A stretch of DNA of 64,000 nucleotides from Lachnospiraceae bacterium MD335. Its GTDB lineage: Bacteria > Bacillota > Clostridia > Lachnospirales > Lachnospiraceae. Below the pieces are notes generated by a model. It was not told the DNA's origin. It saw only the letters and a program-made list of their open reading frames with translations, and searched no databases. The stretch lies in contig KE159617.1 of assembly GCA_000403335.2 (NCBI GenBank), positions 718,757-782,756 of the forward strand. The letters run 5' to 3'. Positions 53,682-62,294 of this stretch are shown piece after piece. Position numbers and translations under genes: made by a program. Positions within the stretch are counted from its first letter, which is position 1. Each line of letters starts with the position of its first letter.

Positions 53682-54497
53682 TTAAAGCTTTAAATATTCA
53701 GGAATCCGCTTTTGAAATACGCAGTAATACGCAAAACCGCATTCTTTTAAAAGTGCACATGCCCTGTCAAAATCTGCCGCGATGTCTTTTGGCGCGTGCG
53801 CGTCGGAACCGACAGTAATAATTTCACCGCCAAGCGCGCGATAACGCTTCAAAATCTCGACGCAGGGATTGGGCTGGCTCAAACCGCTTCGAAAACCGCC
53901 GGTATTAAGCTCAATTCCTTTTCCGTTTTCAATGAGCACAGAGAGGATTTTGTCAAAAACATCGGCATGTTTCTGATACGTATAACTGTCATTTTTAGTA
54001 GGACCGTATCGCACAACATAGTCAAGATGCCCATACACGTCAAAATACGGAAGCGTTTTTACGCACTCTAAGACTGCTTCAAAATATTCTTGGTGCGCCT
54101 CGTCCTCGCTTCTGCCTTCAAAAAAAACAGGATAGTAGGGGTCTTTTCTGCTGCAGAGGTGAGATGAGCCGATGATAAAATCAAAATCATGGGACTTAGC
54201 GTACAATGCAAGCTGCCTTTTTAAGTGCGGCTGAAGACCAAGCTCCACGCCGAATGCAATTTCAAGCTGTCCGTTGTATTTGCTTTTTTGTTTAATCAGT
54301 TCATACAGATAAGAATCGGTGTTGAGCTCAAACATTCCCTCTTCCCCGGCAGGATAGATATAATCAGGGTCATAGTGTTCGGTAAAGCAGATATGGGTAA
54401 GACCAAGCGCAAGTGCGTGTTTTGCCATGTCTGCCATCGGGGCGCTGCTGTCTCCCGAAAAGGATGAGTGCATATGATAGTCTGCCTTGATTGCCAT
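53682..54497 (-). CDS. hisJ: HisJ-type PHP-domain phosphatase (histidinol-phosphatase family)
   Basis: 271 residues. PHP metal motifs: DYHMHSSFSGDS (start), TEHYDP, IGSSHLC and GHLDYVVRYG, with late GSDAHAP. The family includes HisJ, which dephosphorylates histidinol phosphate. Other PHP phosphatases look similar, and no his genes are nearby, so the substrate is family-level inference. RBS AAGGAGG precedes the ATG. Confidence 0.8.
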   Translation of the reverse strand: MAIKADYHMHSSFSGDSSAPMADMAKHALALGLTHICFTEHYDPDYIYPAGEEGMFELNTDSYLYELIKQKSKYNGQLEIAFGVELGLQPHLKRQLALYAKSHDFDFIIGSSHLCSRKDPYYPVFFEGRSEDEAHQEYFEAVLECVKTLPYFDVYGHLDYVVRYGPTKNDSYTYQKHADVFDKILSVLIENGKGIELNTGGFRSGLSQPNPCVEILKRYRALGGEIITVGSDAHAPKDIAADFDRACALLKECGFAYYCVFQKRIPEYLKL

Positions 54498-54634
54498 AAG
54501 AGATCCTCCTTATAAAAATGAATGGATTTAGTCATAGTATAGCATAATATGTAAGAAAATAATACAAGCTGGTATGGCAAAAAGATGTTTATAAAGATTT
54601 TACATAACTTTTTCAATTTTTTTTGAAATATCAC

Positions 54635-54663
54635 TTGAATTTTCTGCCATAATTAGGTAATAT
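54635..54663 (+). promoter_or_regulatory. Promoter of gap with a long leader
   Basis: TTGAAT (54635-54640), 17 bases, TAATAT (54658-54663). The 140-base leader includes GCGC-GTTTT-GCGC (about 54700-54712) and the ribosome site AGGAGG. The remaining 54498-54634 is AT-rich with nothing recognised. Confidence 0.55.
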
Positions 54664-54808
54664 AAATGTGTTGATAAAATTTTGTCAATCATTCCGCGGC
54701 GCGTTTTGCGCATCACAGTATCGGTTTTAAGCAATTGCTGCATGAGAGCGGGTGAATTGGACAAGATAAGATAAAATACATTTATTTTATTTTTAGGAGG
54801 AAAATGAC

Positions 54809-55810
54809 ATGGCAGTAAGAGTAGCAATCAATGGTTTCGGTCGTATTGGTCGTCTTGCATTCAGACAGATGTTTGGAGCAGAAGGGTATGAAGTAGTAGC
54901 AATCAATGACTTGACAAGTCCTAAGATGTTGGCACATTTGTTAAAGTATGATTCTTCACAGGGAAAATATGCTTTGGCTGATACAGTTTCAGCAGGCGAG
55001 GACACAATCACTGTTGACGGTAAGACACTTAAGATCTACAAAGAGCCCGATGCAAACAACTGCCCTTGGGGTGAGTTAAAGGTTGACGTTGTATTAGAGT
55101 GCTCAGGCTTCTATACAAGCAAGGATAAGGCACAGGCACACATTAACGCAGGTGCAAGAAAGGTTGTTATTTCCGCTCCGGCAGGAAATGATCTTCCGAC
55201 AATCGTTTACAATGTAAACCATGAGACATTAAAGGCATCAGATACAATTATCTCTGCTGCTTCTTGCACAACAAACTGTTTAGCTCCTATGGCTAAGGCA
55301 CTCAATGATTTGGCAGGCATCAAGTCTGGTATCATGAGCACAATCCACGCATACACAGGCGATCAGATGATCCTTGACGGACCTCAGAGAAAGGGCGATT
55401 TAAGAAGAAGCCGTGCAGGCGCAGTAAACATCGTTCCCAACTCAACAGGCGCAGCAAAGGCAATCGGTCTTGTTATTCCTGAGCTGAACGGCAAGTTAAT
55501 CGGTTCTGCACAGCGTGTTCCGACGCCGACAGGATCTACAACAATCTTAGTAGCAACTGTTGAGAAGTCTGTAACAAAGGACGAAATCAATGCAGCTATG
55601 AAGGCAGCAGCTACAGAGTCATTCGGCTACAATGAGGACGAAATCGTATCTTCTGACATCGTTGGCAGCACATACGGTTCAATCTTTGATGCAACACAGA
55701 CAATGGTTGGCGCTGACAATCTTGTACAGGTTGTATCTTGGTATGACAACGAGAACAGCTACACATCTCAGATGGTAAGAACAATTAAGTACTTCTCAGA
55801 GTTGGCATAA
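54809..55810 (+). CDS. gap: Glyceraldehyde-3-phosphate dehydrogenase
   Basis: 333 residues. NAD-binding [13 protein letters not shown], catalytic Cys in [12 protein letters not shown], and [14 protein letters not shown]. Codon use is strongly biased (ttatcc, aac, gca), as expected for a highly expressed glycolytic gene. Converts GAP to 1,3-bisphosphoglycerate. Its last 32 bases are repeated 49 bases downstream. pgk and tpiA follow. Confidence 0.97.
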   Translation: MAVRVAINGFGRIGRLAFRQMFGAEGYEVVAINDLTSPKMLAHLLKYDSSQGKYALADTVSAGEDTITVDGKTLKIYKEPDANNCPWGELKVDVVLECSGFYTSKDKAQAHINAGARKVVISAPAGNDLPTIVYNVNHETLKASDTIISAASCTTNCLAPMAKALNDLAGIKSGIMSTIHAYTGDQMILDGPQRKGDLRRSRAGAVNIVPNSTGAAKAIGLVIPELNGKLIGSAQRVPTPTGSTTILVATVEKSVTKDEINAAMKAAATESFGYNEDEIVSSDIVGSTYGSIFDATQTMVGADNLVQVVSWYDNENSYTSQMVRTIKYFSELA

Positions 55811-55859
55811 GGCATTGAATTGTTCTCGAACAATTAAGTACTTCTCAGAGTTAGCGTAA
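55779..55859 (+). repeat. Tandem duplication of the gap 3' end with inverted repeat
   Basis: Bases 55779-55810 (the last 10 codons of gap and its stop) recur at 55828-55859 with 30 of 32 matches. Between them, AATTGTTC-TC-GAACAATT (55818-55835) forms a perfect hairpin whose right arm is the start of the second copy. The second copy is not translated. Confidence 0.9.
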
Positions 55860-55881
55860 CGATTTATTAAAAGACCTATCA

Positions 55882-55911
55882 AAGGTCCGGTCTTATGGAC
55901 CGGACCTTTTT
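55882..55911 (+). terminator. Terminator of gap
   Basis: AAGGTCCGGTC (55882-55892) pairs perfectly with GACCGGACCTT (55898-55908) around a 5-base loop, followed by TTT. It should uncouple gap from pgk. Confidence 0.9.
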
Positions 55912-55967
55912 AGTGCACACGGGTATTTAAATGAAAGATGTCAGCAGATGACGAACGCCCGGTGCCG

Positions 55968-55998
55968 CGGGTAGAGGATAAGGGCATTATCCTGCCCG
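55968..55998 (+). promoter_or_regulatory. Hairpin in the pgk leader
   Basis: CGGG...AGGATAA pairs with TTATCC...CCCG around GGGCA with a small internal bulge, 26 bases before the GGAGG of pgk. Role unknown. Confidence 0.4.
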
Positions 55999-56034
55999 AT
56001 TATAAAACTTATATCATATATGGAGGAATAAAAA

Positions 56035-57258
56035 ATGGGATTAAACAAAAAATCAGTTGACGACATCAACGTAAAAGGAAAAAGAGTTTTGGTAAGATGT
56101 GACTTTAACGTACCTTTAAAGAACGGCGAGATTACGGACGAGACACGTATCGTGGCAGCGCTTCCCACAATCAATAAGTTAATCAAGGACGGCGGTAAAG
56201 TCATTCTCTGCTCACACTTGGGAAAAGTGAAAAACGGACCGAACGAAGGCGAGTCATTGGCGCCTGTTGCAAAGAGACTTTCCGAGAAGCTTGGCAAGGA
56301 AGTAAATTTTGTTTCTGATTATAACGTAACAGGCGAGGCAGCAACGGCAGCAGTTGCCGCAATGAATGAAGGCGATGTTGTTTTGTTACAAAACACACGG
56401 TTCCGCGGCGCGGACGAGACAAAGAACGGTGCGGAGTTCAGCAAAGAGCTTGCAGATTTGGCAGATTTATATGTATGCGACGCATTCGGTTCTTCCCACA
56501 GAGCACACGCTTCTGTTGAAGGTGTAACAAAGTGCATTACAGCAAAGGGCGGCGAGAACGCAGTAGGCTACTTAATGCAGAAGGAAATCGAATTCTTGGG
56601 AAATGCAGTTGAAAATCCGGTAAGACCGTTTGTTGCCATTCTCGGCGGCGCAAAGGTTGCGGATAAGCTAAACGTTATCAACAATCTGCTTGAGAAGTGC
56701 GATACACTGATTATCGGCGGCGGTATGGCATTTACATTTTTAAAGGCAAAGGGATATGAAATCGGTAATTCATTGGTAGACGAAGAAAAGCTTGACTACT
56801 GTAAGGAAATGATGGCAAAGGCTGAGAAGCTTGGCAAGAAACTTCTTCTTCCGGTTGATACGACAATCGCAGACGGTTTCCCGAATCCGATTGATGCGGA
56901 AATCGAAGTATCTGTAGTGGATGCTGACAAGATTCCTGCCGATAAGGAAGGTCTTGACATCGGCACAAAGACACAGGAGCTTTTTGCGGATGCAGTGAAG
57001 TCTGCAAAGACAGTTGTATGGAACGGACCTATGGGTGTTTTTGAGAACCCGATTCTTGCAAAGGGTACCATCGCAGTTGCAAAAGCATTGGCAGAGACGC
57101 AGGCAACGACAATTATCGGCGGCGGTGATTCCGCAGCGGCAGTTAATCAGCTTGGATTTGCAGACAAGATGAGCCATATTTCAACAGGCGGCGGTGCATC
57201 TTTGGAATTCTTAGAAGGCAAGGAGCTTCCGGGCGTTGTTGCGGCAGATGATAAATAG
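56035..57258 (+). CDS. pgk: Phosphoglycerate kinase
   Basis: 407 residues. N-terminal [11 protein letters not shown] (substrate Arg), [21 protein letters not shown], the hinge and C-terminal GGGDSAAAV. Forms 3-phosphoglycerate and ATP. Codon use is biased like gap. Between pgk and tpiA lies one membrane-protein gene, starting 17 bases after the pgk stop. Confidence 0.97.
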   Translation: MGLNKKSVDDINVKGKRVLVRCDFNVPLKNGEITDETRIVAALPTINKLIKDGGKVILCSHLGKVKNGPNEGESLAPVAKRLSEKLGKEVNFVSDYNVTGEAATAAVAAMNEGDVVLLQNTRFRGADETKNGAEFSKELADLADLYVCDAFGSSHRAHASVEGVTKCITAKGGENAVGYLMQKEIEFLGNAVENPVRPFVAILGGAKVADKLNVINNLLEKCDTLIIGGGMAFTFLKAKGYEIGNSLVDEEKLDYCKEMMAKAEKLGKKLLLPVDTTIADGFPNPIDAEIEVSVVDADKIPADKEGLDIGTKTQELFADAVKSAKTVVWNGPMGVFENPILAKGTIAVAKALAETQATTIIGGGDSAAAVNQLGFADKMSHISTGGGASLEFLEGKELPGVVAADDK

Positions 57259-57275
57259 GCAGCAGGTGACCCGAT

Positions 57276-57821
57276 ATGAGTAATGGGAAGACAATCGGCG
57301 GAATTATCATGATTGTACTCGGATCGATTCTGACGATGTTAGGGCTCTTGTTTGCGGCATTCTTCTTTTTCTCGGGATATGTGGTAAGTGACGAGGAATT
57401 GATAGGTGAAGAGATACAGGAAAAAATGGATCTTTTTAAGCGCAATGCGTTGGAAACGACAGGGGAAATTACGGAAATTGATTACGATGAAGGTACGACT
57501 ACGATAGGCTTTCGATCGGATATAGACAATGTTTATTATGAAAAGAAGATCTATACCGTTATTGGCAAGTATTCGTTGGGGGATTCCATTGAGGTATATT
57601 ATAATATTGATGATCCTTCTGACATTATGATTCAGGAGATTTACGACTTGGCAGTAGACACGGTAGGAAGAAGCTTTTTTGTAATCGGAACAGTGGCAGC
57701 CTGTGTCGGATTAGTGGGAGTGATTCTTTTGATTGTCGGAATTGTGTTGGTAATCAAGGGAAAGAAGAACAACCAAAGAAACGATATACCTGCCGGAAAT
57801 TATCAAAACAATCAATTTTAA
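57276..57821 (+). CDS. DUF3592-like two-helix membrane protein between pgk and tpiA
   Basis: 181 residues. Helices at about 8-34 and 133-160 flank a small beta-rich domain (about 60-122: TTGEITEIDYDE, VYYNIDDPSDIM) of DUF3592 type. The C-terminus is basic then Asn/Gln-rich. Function unknown. It is less codon-biased than its glycolytic neighbours (for example atagac, gtggta), so it seems an inserted gene in a glycolytic operon rather than an ancestral part of it. Confidence 0.65.
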   Translation: MSNGKTIGGIIMIVLGSILTMLGLLFAAFFFFSGYVVSDEELIGEEIQEKMDLFKRNALETTGEITEIDYDEGTTTIGFRSDIDNVYYEKKIYTVIGKYSLGDSIEVYYNIDDPSDIMIQEIYDLAVDTVGRSFFVIGTVAACVGLVGVILLIVGIVLVIKGKKNNQRNDIPAGNYQNNQF

Positions 57822-57851
57822 GAAAAGTAGAAGAAAGGACATGGTTATAAA

Positions 57852-58598
57852 ATGGCAAGAAGAAAAATAGTAGCCGGCAACTGGAAAATGAATATGACGC
57901 CAAGTGAGGCTGTCAAGTTGGTTGCCGAATTAAAGGATTTGGTAAAGTCTGATGATGTGGACGTAGTTTACTGCGTACCTGCAATTGATATTGTACCTGT
58001 AGTAGAGGCGGTAAAAGGCACAAACGTAGAAGTTGGTGCGGAAAATATGTACATTGAGGAGAAAGGCGCTTACACAGGCGAAATTGCTCCAAACATGCTG
58101 GTTGACGCTGGGGCAAAGTATGTCATCATCGGACATTCCGAGCGTCGTGAGTATTTCAAGGAAGATGATGCGTTCTTAAATAAAAAAGTGGCAAAGGCAT
58201 TTGAACATGGTTTGACTCCGATTCTTTGCTGCGGCGAGTCTCTTGAGCAGAGAGAGATGGGTGTTACAATGGATTGGATCAGACTTCAGATTAAGTCAGA
58301 TTTGACAGGCATCACTGCAGATCAGGTGAAAAAGCTTGTGATTGCATACGAGCCGATTTGGGCAATCGGAACAGGAAAGACAGCTACAACAGAGCAGGCG
58401 CAGGAAGTTTGTAAAGGCATTCGCGACTGCATCGCAGAAATGTACGACGCGGCAACAGCGGAGGCAGTACGCATCCAGTATGGCGGTTCTGTCAATGCAG
58501 GCAACGCGGCGGAGTTGTTCGCACAGCCCGACATTGACGGCGGACTGGTAGGCGGCGCGAGCCTCAAGGCAGATTTTGGCAAGATTGTAAACTATTAA
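57852..58598 (+). CDS. tpiA: Triose-phosphate isomerase
   Basis: 248 residues. AGNWKMNMT with the active-site Lys, [10 protein letters not shown] with catalytic His, the loop [13 protein letters not shown] with catalytic Glu, and [12 protein letters not shown]. Interconverts DHAP and GAP. It follows AGAAAGGACATGGTTATAAA, a ribosome-site arrangement also used by other genes here. Confidence 0.97.
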   Translation: MARRKIVAGNWKMNMTPSEAVKLVAELKDLVKSDDVDVVYCVPAIDIVPVVEAVKGTNVEVGAENMYIEEKGAYTGEIAPNMLVDAGAKYVIIGHSERREYFKEDDAFLNKKVAKAFEHGLTPILCCGESLEQREMGVTMDWIRLQIKSDLTGITADQVKKLVIAYEPIWAIGTGKTATTEQAQEVCKGIRDCIAEMYDAATAEAVRIQYGGSVNAGNAAELFAQPDIDGGLVGGASLKADFGKIVNY

Positions 58599-58650
58599 TT
58601 TGCTTTGCATATGAACTGTCATGAATGACAAATGGAATAAGGACATCGTA

Positions 58651-58686
58651 ACAGAAAACGCCGCTTTTATTTGCGGCGTTTTCTGT
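58651..58686. terminator. Bidirectional terminator after tpiA
   Basis: A 14-bp stem, ACAGAAAACGCCGC with GCGGCGTTTTCTGT, around an 8-base loop. It separates tpiA from the convergent anti-sigma gene. Confidence 0.85.
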
Positions 58687-58690
58687 ACTT

Positions 58691-59488
58691 CTATGCTTTT
58701 TTGCATTTTACCTTTTCGACAAGTAAGAAAATTAGTAAAATACCAACCCCTTCCGCGAACAAAAGCAGTGCATTGTTGCTAATCATGTGAAAGCTGTCAA
58801 GTGTTTCCACGGATTTCAGCATTCCTATATAATACAGAGACATATAAAACCCAATAATGCCAAAACTGCTGGTTACAATCGAAAAATGGGAGGTTTTTAT
58901 GTGCACAATAAGTTCCCGAACCCATAATGTAAGTTCGACAACCATTACCAATATTATTTGGTAATGAAGGAACGGTCCAAGCTTATCGTAATCCATATGA
59001 AACAGCGTATCTCTGTCAGCAAGCCAGTTGTAGGTTGATACCTGCATTATGATGACAGTGTAGAGCGCTAAAACAATACTGATGCCATTTACGAACAAAG
59101 TTCGTTTTTTTGCAGTTGTCTCCGCTTTGTCATGTTGGAAAAACAAAAGATAATTGCAGAGCAGCATCATGCCGGCAAAGAGAAAAAACAGTTTTGCCTG
59201 ATGCAGGTCCCTTGTGTATTCTAAAAAGAAAACACCTGTTATTAAAAGTAGTAGAAAACAGACGGCAGATTTGAAATCTGCAAGCCGCCGTATTTTTTTC
59301 AAATAATCCAAATTATCCGTCTCATGTGCAACATGGAAATCCGGTTTTTCCAGCCTGTCTTTAAAATCCTGGCATTCCTGACATGCTGCAAGATGTGCTT
59401 CAATAAGTCTTACGGAGTCGTCCGACGCAATTTTATCCATATAGGAAGGCAGTAAGTCGCGTATAATATTGCATGTAATTTCACTCAT
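58691..59488 (-). CDS. Zinc-finger anti-sigma factor-like membrane protein
   Basis: 265 residues. The N-terminus has the zf-HC2 pattern His32-x3-Cys36-x2-Cys39 with Cys6 upstream, typical of ZAS anti-sigma factors. It is followed by six predicted membrane helices (from about 72) rather than the single helix of RsiW-type proteins. It overlaps the sigma gene by 8 bases. It should hold the sigma factor at the membrane until a signal arrives; the signal is unknown. Confidence 0.85.
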   Translation of the reverse strand: MSEITCNIIRDLLPSYMDKIASDDSVRLIEAHLAACQECQDFKDRLEKPDFHVAHETDNLDYLKKIRRLADFKSAVCFLLLLITGVFFLEYTRDLHQAKLFFLFAGMMLLCNYLLFFQHDKAETTAKKRTLFVNGISIVLALYTVIIMQVSTYNWLADRDTLFHMDYDKLGPFLHYQIILVMVVELTLWVRELIVHIKTSHFSIVTSSFGIIGFYMSLYYIGMLKSVETLDSFHMISNNALLLFAEGVGILLIFLLVEKVKCKKA

Positions 59489-59969
59489 TTTTCATCAATC
59501 CTTTCATTATTTTTTCTTTTCCGCGAAAGTAAGTAACCCGTGCCCAGTTTTCACTTTTTCCCAAAATTTCACCGATTTCCCGAAATGTAAGTTCACTCGA
59601 CATTTTAATGTAGAGCACCTCCCGCATCTGTTCCGGCAGATTGTGAAGCTCTTTTAACACTTGAATTAATTCATATTTTGCAAAGACCTGCGTTTCCGTA
59701 TCAAGCGTAAGTTCAGCGGTATCTTCCTGTGTTTTCAGCGCTTCATGTTTATGTTTTTCAAGATATTGATACCACAAATGCTTCGCAATCTGACAAAGCC
59801 ATACGGACAGCTTGCAACTCCCGTCAAAACGGTTCATGGACTGGTATGCACGAAGGAATGTTTCCTGTGTCAAATCCTGTGCGGTATGTGGGTTATGGCA
59901 CAGTGACAGAAGAAAATAATAGACTGTTTTGGCATGTTCATCATATATTTTTTCATTCATGTAAATCAT
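59481..59969 (-). CDS. ECF-type RNA polymerase sigma factor
   Basis: 162 residues. Region 2 (about 10-75: YYFLLSLCHNPHTAQDLTQETFLRAY) and region 4 (about 105-160: EVLYIKMSSELTFREIGEILGKSENW) are both present, with the short linker typical of ECF sigmas. RBS AGGAGGAAAAT is upstream of the ATG. The cognate anti-sigma gene follows. Confidence 0.93.
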   Translation of the reverse strand: MIYMNEKIYDEHAKTVYYFLLSLCHNPHTAQDLTQETFLRAYQSMNRFDGSCKLSVWLCQIAKHLWYQYLEKHKHEALKTQEDTAELTLDTETQVFAKYELIQVLKELHNLPEQMREVLYIKMSSELTFREIGEILGKSENWARVTYFRGKEKIMKGLMKNE

Positions 59970-59988
59970 TTTCCTCCTTTCGTGTATA

Positions 59989-60015
59989 TATCCGTTTTGG
60001 ACAGATTTCGTTACA
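59989..60015 (-). promoter_or_regulatory. Possible self-regulated ECF promoter
   Basis: Minus strand: TGTAAC (60015-60010), 15 bases, CGGATA (59994-59989). The TGTAAC/-35 and CG-rich -10 resemble ECF promoters, so the sigma factor may transcribe its own gene. Confidence 0.35.
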
Positions 60016-60100
60016 AAAATTAAAGAATAAAAGTAGAATTATTTTAAATCATATTTCATTATTTTACTATTCATTTTATAAAATATGTGGAGAAGAGAAA

Positions 60101-60130
60101 TTGCATTGTCAGACATAAATGTGTTATAAT
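60101..60130 (+). promoter_or_regulatory. Promoter of the 60214 gene unit
   Basis: TTGCAT (60101-60106), 18 bases, TATAAT (60125-60130). Confidence 0.5.
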
Positions 60131-60213
60131 GACAAATGACAGAAAACAGAAAAAAATTCAGCCGGCGGATGTTTACGCAAATCTCGCAGGTTATATAAAA
60201 AGGGAGAATGAAT

Positions 60214-60489
60214 ATGAATTTGAAAATAAATGATGCAGAAAAGATTACGATGACACACACAGGACTGCTTCCCGGAAAAAACGGAAAAGTGATACATGTG
60301 TGTTTTGAACGGAAAACGGCTAAAGGAAGCGATTATGCGGAAATTATACTTCCGAGCAGAAAAGTTGTCAATTCAAAGGGCTTTGATGAAGGTGAAGTTG
60401 CGCAGCTTTGCCTGTATTTAAAAGGGCAGGAAAAAAGCATTATCAAAAAAGCAAAGCAAATAGACCATGATCTGATCTTCAATCTGTAA
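60214..60489 (+). CDS. Hypothetical small protein upstream of radical SAM gene
   Basis: 91 residues from the ATG at 60214, 7 bases after AGGGAGA; the ATG at 60208 is too close. A beta-rich N-terminal part (KITMTHTGLLPGKNGKVIHVCFERK) is followed by a helical end. I do not recognise a family. It precedes a PflX-type radical SAM gene by 16 bases and probably shares its transcript. Confidence 0.6.
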   Translation: MNLKINDAEKITMTHTGLLPGKNGKVIHVCFERKTAKGSDYAEIILPSRKVVNSKGFDEGEVAQLCLYLKGQEKSIIKKAKQIDHDLIFNL

Positions 60490-60505
60490 AGTCTGAGGCG
60501 TACAA

Positions 60506-61450
60506 ATGGATCAAATACCAGTAAGTACAGTGATGCAAAAATGCAGCCTGTGTCCAAGAAACTGCAGAGTGCACAGAGAAAACGCAGCAGTAGGATACTG
60601 TGGGGAGACTGCGGTAGTCCGGGTTGCGAGAATTTCTCTTCATATGTGGGAAGAGCCTTGTATCAGCGGAAAAAACGGCTCCGGCACAATATTTTTTTCG
60701 GGCTGTCCTCTTAGATGTGTATTCTGCCAAAATAAGAGCATCGCACTCGGAAATAAAGGTGAAGCGCTTACAAGTGAGGAACTTTGTAGGGCATTTTTGC
60801 TATTGCAGGAAAAGAATGCGGAAAATATTAATTTGGTGACGCCGACTCACTTTGCGCCGCAGATTGCCAAGGCAATTGAGGATGCAAAAGCGCGGGGACT
60901 GAGACTTCCAATTGTATACAATACCGCCGGCTATGAGCGCGTAGAAACATTAAAAATGTTAGACGGTCTTGTGGACATCTATCTGCCGGATATGAAATAC
61001 CAATCAGATGCCGTATCACTGCGCTATTCCAATGCACCCGACTATTTCGAGTATGCAGCGGATGCGATAGCGGAAATGGTAAGACAGACAAAAAATCCTG
61101 TTTTTGAAAAAGGACTTATGAAGCGTGGTACGATTGTCAGGCACATGGTCCTTCCGGGACACACGAAGGACTCGATCAATATCATACGCTATTTGTATGA
61201 AACATTTCGTGATACGGTTTATATTAGTATTATGAACCAGTACACGCCGCCGCAGGACATAGAGGAAAGGGGCTTTTCAGAGCTGTCGAGAAGGGTCACA
61301 AAAAGAGAATATGAGAAAGTTATAAATGAGGCGCTTCGTCTTGGTGTCGTGAATGCCTTTATTCAGGAGGGCGAGACGGCAAGTGAGAGCTTTATTCCTG
61401 ATTTTGATGATATGGCGCTTTTGACAGAGATACGGAAGAAACGGAGCTGA
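60506..61450 (+). CDS. Radical SAM protein, PflX/COG1313 type
   Basis: 314 residues. N-terminal CSLCPRNCRV...GYCGE cysteine motif followed by the radical SAM cluster CPLRCVFCQN. Similar to PflX proteins, distant relatives of pyruvate formate-lyase activase. The activity of this group is not firmly known, and no glycyl radical enzyme gene is adjacent. The small neighbours on both sides might be partners; that is speculation. Confidence 0.85.
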   Translation: MDQIPVSTVMQKCSLCPRNCRVHRENAAVGYCGETAVVRVARISLHMWEEPCISGKNGSGTIFFSGCPLRCVFCQNKSIALGNKGEALTSEELCRAFLLLQEKNAENINLVTPTHFAPQIAKAIEDAKARGLRLPIVYNTAGYERVETLKMLDGLVDIYLPDMKYQSDAVSLRYSNAPDYFEYAADAIAEMVRQTKNPVFEKGLMKRGTIVRHMVLPGHTKDSINIIRYLYETFRDTVYISIMNQYTPPQDIEERGFSELSRRVTKREYEKVINEALRLGVVNAFIQEGETASESFIPDFDDMALLTEIRKKRS

Positions 61451-61456
61451 TATAAA

Positions 61457-61741
61457 ATGCTTACAAGAGCTGATTTTTTGTCCTTAAATTTTGTTGCGAA
61501 AGAGGATTTTACCGGAAGCTATAAAGGGATGCGGTTTATGCTTCACAAAGAGGTGGCGGAAGAAGAAAAAAAATTGAAAGTGTACGTGTGGGGCGAACCG
61601 TTTTGCTTCGATGCCACACCGGATGACCAAAAGCTATCCGAACTTTTTGCGTTTAGCGAGGAAGGGCTTGCGCAGGCAATCGATTGGATGAACGAACGGT
61701 ATGTGCTTGTGCATAGCAGGGAAGAAAGCACAAGAGATTAA
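61457..61741 (+). CDS. Hypothetical small protein downstream of radical SAM gene
   Basis: 94 residues starting 6 bases after the radical SAM stop. MLTRADFLSLNFVAKEDFTGSYKGMRF begins a mixed alpha/beta fold with no membrane segment or cysteine pair, except Cys within EPFCFD. Family not recognised. Tight spacing argues for co-translation with the radical SAM protein. Confidence 0.6.
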   Translation: MLTRADFLSLNFVAKEDFTGSYKGMRFMLHKEVAEEEKKLKVYVWGEPFCFDATPDDQKLSELFAFSEEGLAQAIDWMNERYVLVHSREESTRD

Positions 61742-61750
61742 TCTTTCACG

Positions 61751-61778
61751 CGCAAGTTTGTGTGAACACAAACTTGCG
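61751..61778. repeat. Perfect 12-bp hairpin without T-tract
   Basis: CGCAAGTTTGTG (61751-61762) pairs perfectly with CACAAACTTGCG (61767-61778) around TGAA. It precedes the true terminator by about 12 bases. Confidence 0.65.
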
Positions 61779-61789
61779 ACAGGGATCAA

Positions 61790-61824
61790 AAAAACAACCT
61801 ACATGACGGTATAGGTTGTTTTTA
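61790..61824. terminator. Bidirectional terminator between the 61457 gene and rpsT
   Basis: AAAACAACCTA (61791-61801) pairs with TAGGTTGTTTT (61812-61822), flanked by A-run and T-run, for convergent genes. Confidence 0.85.
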
Positions 61825-61843
61825 TTTATTTTATATTCAAACA

Positions 61844-62107
61844 TTAAGCCATTTGATTTACAGCCTTAGATAAACGGGAAACTTTTCTTGAAGCATAATT
61901 CTTATGATATACGCCCTTTGTTGTAGCCTTATCAATAACGCTGGTAGCGTTTAATAAAGCAGCAGCAGCAGCTTCCTTATCCTTGGCATCGATAGCCGTG
62001 TAAACCTTCTTAATAGCAGTTTTTACACCGGACTTAATCGCTTTATTTCTGTCAGCCTTTGTTCTGTTTACTAAAATTCTCTTTTTAGCGGATTTGATGT
62101 TTGCCAT
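61844..62107 (-). CDS. rpsT: 30S ribosomal protein S20
   Basis: 87 residues. MANIKSAKKRILVNRTKADRN is the standard S20 start, with Lys/Arg-rich helices throughout. It binds 16S rRNA. It is divergent from gpr, as expected from the rpsT-gpr pairing in Firmicutes. RBS GGGAGGTGTC is upstream. Confidence 0.97.
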   Translation of the reverse strand: MANIKSAKKRILVNRTKADRNKAIKSGVKTAIKKVYTAIDAKDKEAAAAALLNATSVIDKATTKGVYHKNYASRKVSRLSKAVNQMA

Positions 62108-62197
62108 GCCTTGACACCTCCCATTTTCTCATAATTTGTTAAAATAATACGTTTCATTAAAGCCGGACACGGACGTTTTAATCAAACATACTCACAT

Positions 62198-62226
62198 ATT
62201 GTAATTTATGGAACTAAATCTGTCAA
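62198..62226 (-). promoter_or_regulatory. Promoter of rpsT
   Basis: Minus strand: TTGACA (62226-62221), 17 bases, TACAAT (62203-62198). The leader is about 85 bases. Confidence 0.6.
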
Positions 62227-62294
62227 TACATATTCTTAAAAAAATAAGAAAAAATAACTGTTACAACAATATTATCCGACGAGGAGGCGCAGAT

